Source: Chloroflexota bacterium (GTDB lineage: Bacteria; Chloroflexota; Anaerolineae; JAAEKA01). From it: a stretch of 54,440 bases of DNA. Below are positions 25,036-33,625 of this stretch, piece by piece. The translations under genes were made by a program, and so were the position numbers. How positions within the stretch are numbered: the stretch's first letter is position 1; each line of letters begins with the position of its first letter. The notes under the pieces are model-generated. The model was not told where the DNA came from. It did no database searches and was given only the letters and a program-made list of their open reading frames with translations. The stretch is from assembly GCA_034717495.1 (NCBI GenBank), contig JAYELL010000005.1, forward strand, positions 1 through 54,440. Direction: 5' to 3'.

Positions 25036-25563
25036 GTGTTCCGGTTTCTGCTCTTCATCCTGGTTCTCTGTACGTTGGACGCCTGTAGCTTTGCGCCAAC
25101 AGCATCGCCCCAGCCGACCCCGCTGGTGACGGAAGTTGATCCCGAAGAATACGTCCTTTTTTCAGCGATGATCGATCAAAAAGTGGTTGGGTACCGGCTG
25201 GGGGAGCCGGTCGTGATCCGTGAGCTGACCAGCCCCCGTATCAATGATCTTGAATTCGCACTGGAAGGACCCCATGAAATACCCAATTTGGGCCAAAGGC
25301 GAGAGGCCTCCCAACTATTCCCCCGGGGATTCACTTACTATGACTTTGAGTTTTTTAGCGAGAATGAGAAATCGACGGTATCATGGACCGCTGGAACTGG
25401 AGACATCGCTCCTGTACTTTTCAGCTTTGGAGGAGAGGAGTATTTTCTTGTCCTGCGGCAAAATGAGCTCGCAAGAGATAATGCGTTTTTGGATGATGAT
25501 GAGATGATTATCTGGCCAGAAGCTGTTTATTTGAAGAAACAGGAAGGACTCTTCTCTTACTGA
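25036..25563 (+). CDS. Putative lipoprotein, unidentified
   Basis: This 175-residue protein starts at GTG 25036 after AAAGGAG. A short signal peptide ends in a lipobox (LDAC, Cys17), followed by a Pro/Thr/Ser linker (APTASPQPTPLVTEVD) and a soluble domain of about 140 residues, rich in aromatic and acidic residues (EYVLFSAMIDQKVVGYRLGEP, EYFLVLRQNELARD). I do not recognise the domain. Its last codons overlap the convergent membrane-protein gene by seven bases. Confidence 0.75.
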   Translation: MFRFLLFILVLCTLDACSFAPTASPQPTPLVTEVDPEEYVLFSAMIDQKVVGYRLGEPVVIRELTSPRINDLEFALEGPHEIPNLGQRREASQLFPRGFTYYDFEFFSENEKSTVSWTAGTGDIAPVLFSFGGEEYFLVLRQNELARDNAFLDDDEMIIWPEAVYLKKQEGLFSY

Positions 25564-26588
25564 TGACCGATAGCAAATGCCACCAGAAAGCCCAGAAGAT
25601 AGCCGGCAACTCCCCCAATGGCAGCGCCAGACCAGATCCAGGCCCTTGAGTCTGTCCTACCGTTGACTCGTGCGATCTCAAGACCGGCATGGGCGCCGCC
25701 AACGGCCAGTGGAATAGTCACTACTGCGATGGTGGGTAAGCACAAGGGTGTACTGCCAAGAGCACTTAGGAAGTAGATCGTCAGGTCCAGTGAGTCCAGG
25801 GAACCCTCGATGAGCTTGGTGATAACCAGGGGTGCAGTGTAGACGCACAAGGCGGCAGCGATCAAGCCGCTGATGCCCCCCGCGACTACCACAAGTCTTC
25901 TATCCCTCGCCTCACTCAGTTCATCGCCTTGCGGCAATGTTGGGACTCGTGAAAGCAAGACCAGCGTGGCACCAGTGATTGCTCCGCCTGTGGCCCCAAG
26001 AACAGCACCCATGAGGGCAAGCCCTCCTGTTGACCAGGTCCGGGTTGGTAGATCGAAAAAGGCCGATGTGGGAATCGTCTCGGTGACCAGGAATACCTCC
26101 AGGGCCCAGCCAACTGCCCCGCTCAGAATCCCGGCAGAGGTCCAGGCGGCAAGGCTCGCGAGCATCAACCAGCGATTCGGAAATATCCGCTGCAGCATGA
26201 CTCCAAACAGAGCGCCGTACGCGGCCCAGGCGAAGGCCCACCCCGCGAGGAGGCTTGCCGAGGTCTCAGCCAGGGAGGTCGTCACGACGCTCACACATGC
26301 GGCCACGACCGCTGCCAGAGAGCTAGCAAGAATCCACCGACGGGCAGGGGGAAACTGCTGTCGCAATACAAAGCCGTACACACCTCCCGCCAGGATTCCG
26401 AATAGCATTATTGCCACAGGTGGGAGGGTGAGCACGGCAAGGGGCGCTACCGCACCCAGTCTGTAGCTCACGGCCCCAGCGACAGCCAGGCCCAACACCC
26501 ACAGGGCCCAGGAACCCCATCCAAGTTGGGTGAGCTCGGCAGAAGTTTGGTCCGTAGTCTCTGGTGTCAGTGGCTTCTGTTCATTCAT
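25557..26588 (-). CDS. Multi-pass membrane protein, unidentified
   Basis: This 343-residue protein has a soluble start of about 25 residues and then 8-10 hydrophobic segments rich in Gly and Ala (VLGLAVAGAVSYRLGAVAPLAV, AAIGGVAGYLLGFLVAFAIG). GGAG lies seven bases before ATG 26588. I see no transporter motif or catalytic residues. Probably a lineage-specific integral membrane protein. Confidence 0.75.
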   Translation of the reverse strand: MNEQKPLTPETTDQTSAELTQLGWGSWALWVLGLAVAGAVSYRLGAVAPLAVLTLPPVAIMLFGILAGGVYGFVLRQQFPPARRWILASSLAAVVAACVSVVTTSLAETSASLLAGWAFAWAAYGALFGVMLQRIFPNRWLMLASLAAWTSAGILSGAVGWALEVFLVTETIPTSAFFDLPTRTWSTGGLALMGAVLGATGGAITGATLVLLSRVPTLPQGDELSEARDRRLVVVAGGISGLIAAALCVYTAPLVITKLIEGSLDSLDLTIYFLSALGSTPLCLPTIAVVTIPLAVGGAHAGLEIARVNGRTDSRAWIWSGAAIGGVAGYLLGFLVAFAIGHQ

Positions 26589-26661
26589 TGGGTGGCTCCA
26601 TGCAAACGACGTAACTGCCCTTGGCTTCCGGGCGGGTTTGGAAACGATGGGTTAGTGAGAG

Positions 26662-26702
26662 ATTGCCACGTCAGCCTCTCCAAGCATCGGCTGGCTCGCA
26701 AT
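26662..26702. repeat. REP-like intergenic palindrome
   Basis: ATTGCCACGTCAGCC (26662-26676) pairs imperfectly with GGCTGGCTCGCAAT (26689-26702). Intergenic palindromes ending in ATTGC/GCAAT are widespread in bacteria. It lies between two minus-strand genes, where it could end transcription of the upstream one. Confidence 0.6.
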
Positions 26703-26731
26703 GACACTGTAGGTACCAGCTTTCCTGAGCA

Positions 26732-28513
26732 CTAGCGCCGATCCTTGTTGAGCAGCACAAATATCTTTGCATCGTTGCCCTTGATCAGAAGTCCTTCCTC
26801 AAAAACCTGAATCTGTCCTGTGTTCTCGTAGCCCCGTTCAGGCTCCGTGGCCCAACCAAGCCCACTATGCTCCCCACCCAGGTGGTTTCGCCACAGCCAA
26901 CCAAAACCTTGTTTGGGCTCAAAGAAGCCTGGCGGCGGCACCAGGCCAGCGCCATCGGGATGGCTGCCATCCCATTTCCAACTGGGATCACTTTGCCATT
27001 GGCCAGCTGGCGAATAGATGACGTATACTGCATCGGTGTCGCTGCGCCAAAGCATGTGCCCGCCCTGAAAGCCCTGTTCGGCAATGGTGGGAATCGTCAC
27101 CATTTCCTCGACCGCACAGCCGAGATCGGCTGCGTGTTGCTGATGGATGTCGGCAAAAACGGGCGCCGGTGCTATCGCACAGCCTGGGGATGGTCTGCCA
27201 ACCGCCAGGGTTGCCGAATCGCTGGAGCCGTCGTACCCTGTGGCACTGAGGTTACAGGTGACCGATCTGTCGGGAATCGGCGCCGATCCTTCCACACCTA
27301 TCTCCAGGGCCCAGTGACCGCTGATCGTTCGCCCCAACACTGGATAACAGGTTATGGTGGCCGATGCGGCATTTCGCACCAACCAATGGAGCATATCCCC
27401 CTCGAGATCAAAACGGATCGTTATCGGCTCGGTCTGTTGCACGATCGAGGGGTTCCCCTGGTCACGCACGCAGCGAATGCCGATATCGTAGCGCGCCAGA
27501 AATGGATCCAGCGATTCGCCCAGATAGGAAATACGCCCTTCAAAGGGCAGGCTGTTCCATCCGCCCCCGCGCACAACAATCTTCGGCGGCATATTGCCGG
27601 CCAGGCGGACATCCTGGTCGGTCCACTCCCAGACATTGCCTGTCATATGAAACACACCGAATGGGCTGGCGCCGTCCGGATGACTTTCGCCGGAAAACGT
27701 TCCCGCGCCGGAGAGGTTTGCTCTGGCAGGATCGGGAGTGTCTCCCCAGGGAAAGGTGCGAGTGTCATCGCCGCGGGCGGCTCGTTCCCACTCGGCGCGG
27801 CCGGGAAGGCGAGCATCCAGCCATTCCCGGCAGAACGTACTGGCATCTGTGGCCGAAACCCCCACCACCGGCCGATCAGGGTCGGCAAACTCAGCCTGAT
27901 ATGAAATCGGGCTCTCATCCAGATCGGTCCTGGTCGGTCGACAGACACCGGCCAACACACATGCGTCGTATTGGGCATTGGTGATCTCAAATTTCGTTAT
28001 GGCGAATTGCTCGACAAAAACGCTTTCCCTTGGGATTTCCCGTTCGAATTGCATTTCGAAACAGTCCCGGCCTGACGAGACACAGGCTGAATATGCTGAA
28101 GCCGCCTGCTCATCGGTGCTGCCAACGATGACATTCCCGCTGGGAATCAGCACCCACACCACCTGATCGACCACTAGCGCGGCGGTCGTTTGATCTGGCA
28201 CCTTCGTCGGTGATGTGGATGACTCGGTTGGAGCTGGGAGGGTCTGCTCAGGGGTGACTGGCGAGTTGGCTTGGGATGGTTCAGGTGTGTCCGTGGGTTC
28301 AGGTTGGGCCGGCTCTGGCGCCTCGGTGACCGATACATGGTCCAGTGCCTCGAGGGTAAGATCGGTCTGGATCTGATCCGCTGGAGCGCTTGCAGCCGCG
28401 TTAGATTCTCCAGTCTGGGAAGGGGGCTGCTCTTCCCCAACGCCTGACATGTCAACCGCGCAGGCAGCCAGGGAAAGCAGGATCAGGATAGCCGATAGCG
28501 TAGCGGTTTTCAT
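26732..28513 (-). CDS. Lipoprotein with formylglycine-generating-enzyme (SUMF1/FGE) fold domain
   Basis: The start is taken as ATG 28513 (MKTATLSAILILLS) because a lipobox (LAAC, Cys18) follows; the open frame extends to 28654 without support. Of 593 residues, about 19-110 form a Pro/Thr/Ser/Glu-rich linker. Residues of about 115-355 match the FGE-sulfatase fold (LPGRAEWERAARG, FPWGDTPD, MTGNVWEW, VVRGGGWNS). The C-terminal ~230 residues are an unassigned beta-rich part. True FGEs convert a sulfatase cysteine to formylglycine using a Cys pair near the end of the fold; here I see only one (GIRCVRD), so this is more likely a non-catalytic FGE-fold, ligand-binding surface protein. Confidence 0.8.
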   Translation of the reverse strand: MKTATLSAILILLSLAACAVDMSGVGEEQPPSQTGESNAAASAPADQIQTDLTLEALDHVSVTEAPEPAQPEPTDTPEPSQANSPVTPEQTLPAPTESSTSPTKVPDQTTAALVVDQVVWVLIPSGNVIVGSTDEQAASAYSACVSSGRDCFEMQFEREIPRESVFVEQFAITKFEITNAQYDACVLAGVCRPTRTDLDESPISYQAEFADPDRPVVGVSATDASTFCREWLDARLPGRAEWERAARGDDTRTFPWGDTPDPARANLSGAGTFSGESHPDGASPFGVFHMTGNVWEWTDQDVRLAGNMPPKIVVRGGGWNSLPFEGRISYLGESLDPFLARYDIGIRCVRDQGNPSIVQQTEPITIRFDLEGDMLHWLVRNAASATITCYPVLGRTISGHWALEIGVEGSAPIPDRSVTCNLSATGYDGSSDSATLAVGRPSPGCAIAPAPVFADIHQQHAADLGCAVEEMVTIPTIAEQGFQGGHMLWRSDTDAVYVIYSPAGQWQSDPSWKWDGSHPDGAGLVPPPGFFEPKQGFGWLWRNHLGGEHSGLGWATEPERGYENTGQIQVFEEGLLIKGNDAKIFVLLNKDRR

Positions 28514-28855
28514 GCGAACTACCCGCTTTCTGGCAGGACATTCTGTCCATCGGCCTGTTGGAGTTGCCACGTCATGGTGAACGATTTCGCACAAGCGCTG
28601 TGTGCCGTCATCAGGTTTGGAAGGATCAGGAAAAAGACTGGAAAGATATCCCACATATTATAAAGCATATGCTCGATCTGTTCCAACGACTGCAAGCCCG
28701 GTTCTTCCTTGGGTAGCGCGGCCCTTGATGGGTCAGACTGACACTGCTGGTGAAATTGACTTCTGGCAAGAATCCCTTCGCGATCAAGCTGATTCTTATG
28801 GTACAATGTGAATATTGACCCTCGGAAGCTGGAGAGAGTGCTCAGGAGGCATGCC
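28514..28855. other. Divergent intergenic region
   Basis: The open frames here are antisense or overlap promoter-like sequence and lack ribosome binding sites. It holds the minus-strand promoter at 28657-28686. A possible plus-strand -10 (TACAAT, 28802-28807) has no clear -35. Confidence 0.5.
28657..28686 (-). promoter_or_regulatory. Probable promoter of the FGE-fold lipoprotein gene
   Basis: On the minus strand, TTGGAA (28681-28686), an 18-bp spacer and TATAAT (28657-28662). It would give a leader of about 140 bases before ATG 28513. Confidence 0.5.
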
Positions 28856-29428
28856 GTGAAAGCGTTCATGAGATCAACCAGATACTTGGTAGCAGCGTTA
28901 GGAATTGGCGGGTTGTTTCTCCTCCTTATGGCCTGCGCATCGATTCCGCAACAACCTGTGTCGACAGCCGTCGTTCCGGCCAACAGGAAAAGCAGCGGAG
29001 TTTCCCCAACTGAAACTGATGCCATTACTCAACAATGGGTGGTTTTCCCCGAAGCGGTTGCTGAGCAGACTCAACTTGCAAAAATGGTGGGTCTCGGCCC
29101 TTCCTTCGAGGGGTTTTGGACGCCATCCGCAGATGTCGTCTTCCAACTCGAAGACAAAATCACTGACTATCTGCGGCAGAATCCCGAGCAGTTTTTCCAC
29201 CAACCGCCGGTCTGGCAGCGACTCGATGAGTATCAGCGACAGTATATTGGACTGAGCTTTCAGGATGGCCGCCAAATCATCTATGGGAATTTCTTCTGCA
29301 ACAATAGTGGAAGGGATTGGAGGCAGCAATTAATCTTTGTGCTTGACGGGGGCGAATGCTATTTCCAGGTAATGTTCGATGTCGATTTCGGGGAATTCGT
29401 TGAGCTTCGGGTCAACGGAGAGGCGTAG
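28856..29428 (+). CDS. Putative lipoprotein, unidentified
   Basis: GTG 28856 is chosen as the start because AGGAGG lies six bases before it; an in-frame ATG at 28808 has no such site. The 190-residue product has a signal peptide with lipobox (LMAC), a linker to about residue 60 and a soluble domain (VFQLEDKITDYLRQNPEQFF, FQDGRQIIYGNFFCNNS, GGECYFQVMFDVDFGEFVELRVNG). The last part looks like a beta-sheet ending, but I cannot name the family. Confidence 0.7.
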   Translation: MKAFMRSTRYLVAALGIGGLFLLLMACASIPQQPVSTAVVPANRKSSGVSPTETDAITQQWVVFPEAVAEQTQLAKMVGLGPSFEGFWTPSADVVFQLEDKITDYLRQNPEQFFHQPPVWQRLDEYQRQYIGLSFQDGRQIIYGNFFCNNSGRDWRQQLIFVLDGGECYFQVMFDVDFGEFVELRVNGEA

Positions 29429-29479
29429 GCCGCGGCCGAGAACTTCAGGTTTCGATCGGACTTTCCATCCGTTCTCAGT

Positions 29480-29500
29480 GCGGCATCCATGGGGGATGCC
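29480..29500 (+). terminator. Probable terminator after the lipoprotein gene
   Basis: GCGGCATCC and GGATGCCGC form a 9-bp perfect stem over a very short loop (CATGGG region), and TTTTCTT follows after CACCTG. It sits about 50 bases downstream of the stop codon at 29428. Confidence 0.55.
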
Positions 29501-29546
29501 GCACCTGTTTTCTTAAGGCTCACATATTCATGGGCTGCCCAGTTTG

Positions 29547-29815
29547 CTAATGGACAGCGGGCAACGGCGCACACATCCTCGTGATTGCTTCGATGTGGCG
29601 ATGGTCGGTGCCGCAACAGCCACCCATGACATTCAGATGGCTCATCTTATTCTTGAGAGCCCGATGCTGGATGCCGAGTTCCACAGGGTTGCCGTCGTCC
29701 ATCTCATCCGTTTCATCCAACTCTGCATGGCTTATACGAGAAGCATTGGCTCGCAAGCCGCGGATTCGTTTTGTTGATGTTCGTGCATCGAGGCCGGCGA
29801 TTTGGCGTCGAAATG
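29547..29815 (-). pseudogene. 3' remnant of a homocysteine S-methyltransferase gene
   Basis: On the minus strand, one frame reads GLRANASRISHAELDE...NVMGGCCGTDHRHIEAI and then stops at 29547. This is the conserved C-terminal end of the homocysteine S-methyltransferase/betaine-homocysteine methyltransferase family, with the GGCC pair that binds zinc. Upstream (29757-29815) the frame stays open briefly (RQIAGLDARTSTKRIR) but is not clearly family-like, then hits a stop. The N-terminal ~230 residues, with the first zinc cysteine, are missing, so it cannot be active. It lies just downstream of the liv-type operon, on the same strand. Confidence 0.75.
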
Positions 29816-29869
29816 AAGTTCAGCGATGCCCCCAAGCCTACGAAATCAATGATTTCGACCCCTCTATTC

Positions 29870-30571
29870 TCAGGCCCAAAAGGCCTTCTTCAGGTCGGTG
29901 AACTCCTCTACCGGCCCTTCGAAGCGATTGTGCCCCAATTCCAACACATAGACGTAATCGGCTATCTTCAGCGCCTGGCGTATCTCCTGGTCCACCAGAA
30001 TGATGGTCATGCCCTCCTCATCCCGCAGTCGTACCAGCATGGCATACACGTCCTCGGAAAGCAACTTGGCCAGGCCCGCGGTGGGCTCGTCCACCAGGAT
30101 GACCTTGGGATCGGTCATCAGCGCCCGGCCCACCTCCACCATGCGCTGCATGCCGCCCGAGAGCTCGCCGGCATCTGACCTGCGCCGTTCCTTGAGGGCA
30201 GGAAAGCGTTTGTAGTTCTCGGCCAACTTGCGTTGAATGCGAGTCTTGTCGCCCCTAAAGGTCCAGGCGCCCATTTCCAGGTTCTCTTCCACCGACATCC
30301 AGCGAAAGATCCCTGGCTGTTGCGGGATGTAGGACAGACCCAGATCGATGAGTTTGTGGGTGGGGGTACCCGTGATCTCGACGTCATCCAGAAGAACCTG
30401 GCCGGCGTTGGGGGTCAGGAAGCCGAAGATGGCTTTGAGCAGTGTGGACTTGCCCACGCCGTTGGCGCCCAGGATCGCGGTGATCTTGCCGTTGGCGGCG
30501 GTGATCGAAACCCCCTGCATGATGTTGAGATCCTTGTAGTAGCCCACGTAGAGATCGCGCACTTCAAGCAT
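29870..30571 (-). CDS. livF: Branched-chain amino-acid-type ABC transporter ATP-binding protein LivF
   Basis: This 233-residue ATPase has Walker A GANGVGKST, signature LSGGMQRMVEVGRAL, Walker B VILVDEPTAGL and the LivF-type Gln loop YIPQQPGIF. It overlaps livG by eight bases. With LivG it energises a LivH/LivM permease. The family imports branched-chain amino acids, but also urea, short-chain amides or aromatic acids, so the substrate is open. Confidence 0.94.
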   Translation of the reverse strand: MLEVRDLYVGYYKDLNIMQGVSITAANGKITAILGANGVGKSTLLKAIFGFLTPNAGQVLLDDVEITGTPTHKLIDLGLSYIPQQPGIFRWMSVEENLEMGAWTFRGDKTRIQRKLAENYKRFPALKERRRSDAGELSGGMQRMVEVGRALMTDPKVILVDEPTAGLAKLLSEDVYAMLVRLRDEEGMTIILVDQEIRQALKIADYVYVLELGHNRFEGPVEEFTDLKKAFWA

Positions 30572-31361
30572 CGCCGCGCTCCCCGGCCTTCTGCTCCAGC
30601 AGGGCGGTCAGGCCATGTTCTTCGTTGACCGGGCCGATATCCTCTTCCTCCTCACCCAGATAGGCCTCGATCACGCCGGGGTTCTCTCGCACGATCTTCG
30701 GTTCGCCATCGGCGATCACCTGGCCATAGTTCAGCACCAGCAGGCGCCGGCTCAGAGTGAAGATCGACTCCATGTCATGGCTGATCAGGATGATCGCCTT
30801 GCCCTGCTTGTTGACTTCGACGATGTATTCGTAGATCGTTTCCATGAGCTTGGGATGAACACCGGCAAAGGGTTCGTCCAGGATGATGATGTCCGGATCC
30901 AGCATCAGGAGTCGTCCCAATTCCAGAAGCTTCTGCTGACCCCCCGACAGGCCACGGGCATATTCGTTCACCAGGTGATCGATGGTCAGGAAGTTCAGCA
31001 CCTGCAGGGCCTGGTCGTAGAAATCCTGCTGCCGCGCTCGGGGATTGCGGGCCAGTGCGGGCACCATCAGGTTCTCCAGCACGGTCATCCTGCCGAAGGC
31101 GCGGGTGACCTGGAAGGTGCGACCGATCCCCCGCCGTGCGATCTCATAGGGCGGCAGGCCGTCGATCCGTTCCCCATTGAACCAGACCTGGCCGCCCGTG
31201 GGGCGGTGGACTCCGTCCAGGATGTTGATGAGGGTGGTTTTGCCCGCGCCGTTGGGACCGATCAGGCCCAGCAACTCGTTGCCCCGCACGGTGAAACTGA
31301 CGTGGGCAAGGGCACGCACGCCGCCGAAGTCCTTGCTGATATCCCGCACCTCCAGCTCCAT
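30564..31361 (-). CDS. livG: Branched-chain amino-acid-type ABC transporter ATP-binding protein LivG
   Basis: This 265-residue ATPase has Walker A GPNGAGKTT, the LivG signature RGIGRTFQVTRAFGRMTVLENL, LSGGQQKLLELGRLL and Walker B IIILDEPFAGV. The last ~25 residues (GEEEEDIGPVNEEHG...) are a charged tail beyond the usual end. It overlaps livM and livF, as expected of a tightly coupled operon. Confidence 0.94.
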   Translation of the reverse strand: MELEVRDISKDFGGVRALAHVSFTVRGNELLGLIGPNGAGKTTLINILDGVHRPTGGQVWFNGERIDGLPPYEIARRGIGRTFQVTRAFGRMTVLENLMVPALARNPRARQQDFYDQALQVLNFLTIDHLVNEYARGLSGGQQKLLELGRLLMLDPDIIILDEPFAGVHPKLMETIYEYIVEVNKQGKAIILISHDMESIFTLSRRLLVLNYGQVIADGEPKIVRENPGVIEAYLGEEEEDIGPVNEEHGLTALLEQKAGERGDA

Positions 31362-32374
31362 CAGGCTACGCTATCCTCCTGTATCTCGCGGCGCTTGGCC
31401 ACCGTGTCGATGGTGGTCTGTTCCCCAAACAGACGCTCAATGATCGGCGCGATCAGTCCGTTTTGGGCAAAGCGCAGGGTGAACATCAGGATCAGGCCAA
31501 AGGCAGCATAGCGCCAGATTCCCAGCTCGATGGTCACGCCGAACAGGGTGATCTCCCGCAGCAGCTCCAGGGTTATGCGGGCAACGAAGGCGCCCAACGC
31601 CGCGCCGATCAGGCTCTCGATTCCGCCGATCACGGCCATGGCGATGACCAGGGACATCTGCAGCAGCTCCATGGTGTTGGGGGTGATGATGCCCACCTGG
31701 TGATAGAAGGTCGCGCCCGCCAGTCCGACGATCAGGCTGGTGAAGAAAAACACCATCACCTTGTAGCGAACCACGTTGACTCCCATGGCCGACGCGGCTT
31801 CCTCGTCCTCCCGCATGGCCTTGATGAACAGCCCATACTTGGAGGTGATCAACCAGTACATGATGGCCAGCACCCCCAGCAGGAGCGCAAAGGTTATGTA
31901 GTACTCGGCCAGTGGTGTCACATCGCCGTACAGGTTCTCCAACTGCAGCCCATTGTTTCCCTCGGTGAAACGAAATTCCGTCAGGAGGATGATGCGCAGG
32001 ATCTCGGAGAAGGCGATGGTGAACAGAGCCAGATAGGCTCGTCGCAGGCGCAGGCAGAGCAGGCCGATGATCAAGCCCACCAGGCCAGCAAGCAGGGTAC
32101 CGATGACCACGCCCATCAAGGGGGAGGTGCCCAACTCGCGACCCAACAAGCCGCTGGTGTACGCGCCAATGGCCATCAATGCCATATGGGCGAAGGAGAA
32201 CTGGCCGGCGATACCGGCCAGTAGGGCCCAACTGGACGCCATGATGGCGTAGAAAAACCCCCCGGTTACCACAGACATCTGGTAGGGATGTTGGTTCAGG
32301 TAGAGGGGTGCCAGCAGGGGGAGGACAACCAGCAACCCGATGCCAATGGCACGGCGTATGGTCAGGGTGTTCAC
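31361..32374 (-). CDS. livM: Branched-chain amino-acid-type ABC transporter permease LivM
   Basis: This 337-residue inner-membrane permease has LivM landmarks: ALLAGIAGQFSFAHMALMAIGAY, ALFTIAFSEILRIILL, AMREDEEAASAMGVNVVRYKVMVF and VIGGIESLIGAALGAF. It starts at GTG 32374, overlapping the livH stop by four bases. Confidence 0.93.
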   Translation of the reverse strand: MNTLTIRRAIGIGLLVVLPLLAPLYLNQHPYQMSVVTGGFFYAIMASSWALLAGIAGQFSFAHMALMAIGAYTSGLLGRELGTSPLMGVVIGTLLAGLVGLIIGLLCLRLRRAYLALFTIAFSEILRIILLTEFRFTEGNNGLQLENLYGDVTPLAEYYITFALLLGVLAIMYWLITSKYGLFIKAMREDEEAASAMGVNVVRYKVMVFFFTSLIVGLAGATFYHQVGIITPNTMELLQMSLVIAMAVIGGIESLIGAALGAFVARITLELLREITLFGVTIELGIWRYAAFGLILMFTLRFAQNGLIAPIIERLFGEQTTIDTVAKRREIQEDSVA

Positions 32375-33564
32375 TCTTCCCTCCCAAATAGGCCGTTGGG
32401 TTTCAGCAGCAGCACCATGGCGAAGATCAGGAGTCCAAAGGCAGTCTTGTAGGCAGCCCCCTTGCTGGGATCGGGGTAACAGCCGGCGCCCAGGGCCTCC
32501 ACCAGTCCGATGATCAGCCCACCGACCAGTGCGCCTGGTACTGAGCCCATGCCCCCCAGCACGATGATGACAAAGGATCGGGTGGCCGCGGGCGCGCCGA
32601 CCCAGGGCACCCAGGTGAACACCGGGATCAAGGCTGCTCCGGACATGCCGGCCAGCATGGTGCCGATGCCAAAGGCAAGCGTGTTCATGGAGAGGGGATT
32701 CACACCGCTCACCGCAGCCGCCTGTTTGTCCATGCTCACCGCCCGCAGCGCCTTGCCCTGCCAGGTGCGCGTCAGATAGGCGAGCAGCGCCAGAATCAGG
32801 ATCGCGCCGATAGCCGCCGCGATCAACCGGTTGGGAATCAGCACCAGCGGGCCCAACGTCAGGCTACCGGCCGGAAGATAAGGGTCGGCCTTCTGAGAAA
32901 AGGGACCCACCACCGCCAGCACCGCGTATTGCAGAAAGAAACCAAAGCCAAAGGTGATCAGGATACCATATTCCCCTGGCCGTTCGATCTTCCCGGTGTG
33001 CATCGGCCGCAGGAAAGAGCGCTCGAACAGGAAGCCGATCAGCATGGTGACCAGGCCGGCCACCGGCACGCCCCAGATGGGGTTCAAATCGGCGAACAGC
33101 TGCAGGAAGTAGTAGGCGATGTACCCGCCAAGCATATAGAGCTGGCCATGGGCGAAGCTGATCACCCCCTGGACCGAGTAGATCAGCGTCAGGCCAACCG
33201 CCATCAGGGCGTAGATGAAGCCGATGGTGAGGCCGTTGGCGATCTGGTTGGCCACGTAGCCGCCGTTGATCACGCAGAGATTGTCCGAATTAAGCAGGGC
33301 AAAGAGCCCGAAAAACTGGAGGGCTGCCAAGATGCCCAACCCCAGAGCCCAAACGCGCCCGGTCAGGTCCGGGGTGAGCACCCAGAGGGGCAGCAACAGG
33401 AAGGGCCCGAGGGTCAGGCCCGCCAGGCCGCCGATGAAGCGGGCTGGCCCATCGTCCAGCCCGCGCCGGCGGTAGTGTTTGGGCAATTGCCAGGTGCCTA
33501 GCGCCGCCCAGATCGGTCCGGCCAGCACCAGCCAGGCCAGGACCATAGGTGGAAAGGATCCCAT
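32371..33564 (-). CDS. livH: Branched-chain amino-acid-type ABC transporter permease LivH, N-terminally extended
   Basis: This 397-residue inner-membrane permease has a LivH core from about residue 105 (IANGLTIGFIYALMAVGLTLIYSVQGVISFAHGQLYML) with the loop ALRAVSMDKQAAAVSGVN and GGMGSVPGALVGGLIIG. The usual length is about 290-300. The first ~100 residues add three hydrophobic segments (MVLAWLVLAGPIWAALGTW, LTLGPFLLLPLWVLTP, ALGLGILAALQFFGLFALL). AAAGGAC before ATG 33564 supports the long form. The substrate channel is formed with LivM. Confidence 0.92.
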   Translation of the reverse strand: MGSFPPMVLAWLVLAGPIWAALGTWQLPKHYRRRGLDDGPARFIGGLAGLTLGPFLLLPLWVLTPDLTGRVWALGLGILAALQFFGLFALLNSDNLCVINGGYVANQIANGLTIGFIYALMAVGLTLIYSVQGVISFAHGQLYMLGGYIAYYFLQLFADLNPIWGVPVAGLVTMLIGFLFERSFLRPMHTGKIERPGEYGILITFGFGFFLQYAVLAVVGPFSQKADPYLPAGSLTLGPLVLIPNRLIAAAIGAILILALLAYLTRTWQGKALRAVSMDKQAAAVSGVNPLSMNTLAFGIGTMLAGMSGAALIPVFTWVPWVGAPAATRSFVIIVLGGMGSVPGALVGGLIIGLVEALGAGCYPDPSKGAAYKTAFGLLIFAMVLLLKPNGLFGREE

Positions 33565-33584
33565 TGGGTTGTCCTTTGCAGAAA

Positions 33585-33617
33585 GGGCTTGAGGCCCGAA
33601 GGTTGGGCCTCAAGCCC
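33585..33617 (-). terminator. Hairpin between binding-protein and livH genes
   Basis: The perfect 13-bp arms GGGCTTGAGGCCC (33585-33597) and GGGCCTCAAGCCC (33605-33617) enclose a seven-base loop with no U-tract. As in other importers of this window, it stands directly after the binding-protein gene, a common way to lower permease expression relative to binding protein. Confidence 0.7.
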
Positions 33618-33625
33618 CCGAGAGG

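Larger units (their letters stand above)
29429..29869. other. Intergenic region holding a gene remnant
   Basis: Apart from the methyltransferase remnant at 29547-29815, nothing convincing is seen. An imperfect GC-rich dyad, GCGGCATCC...GGATGCCGC (29480-29500), just after the lipoprotein stop may be its terminator. Confidence 0.45.
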
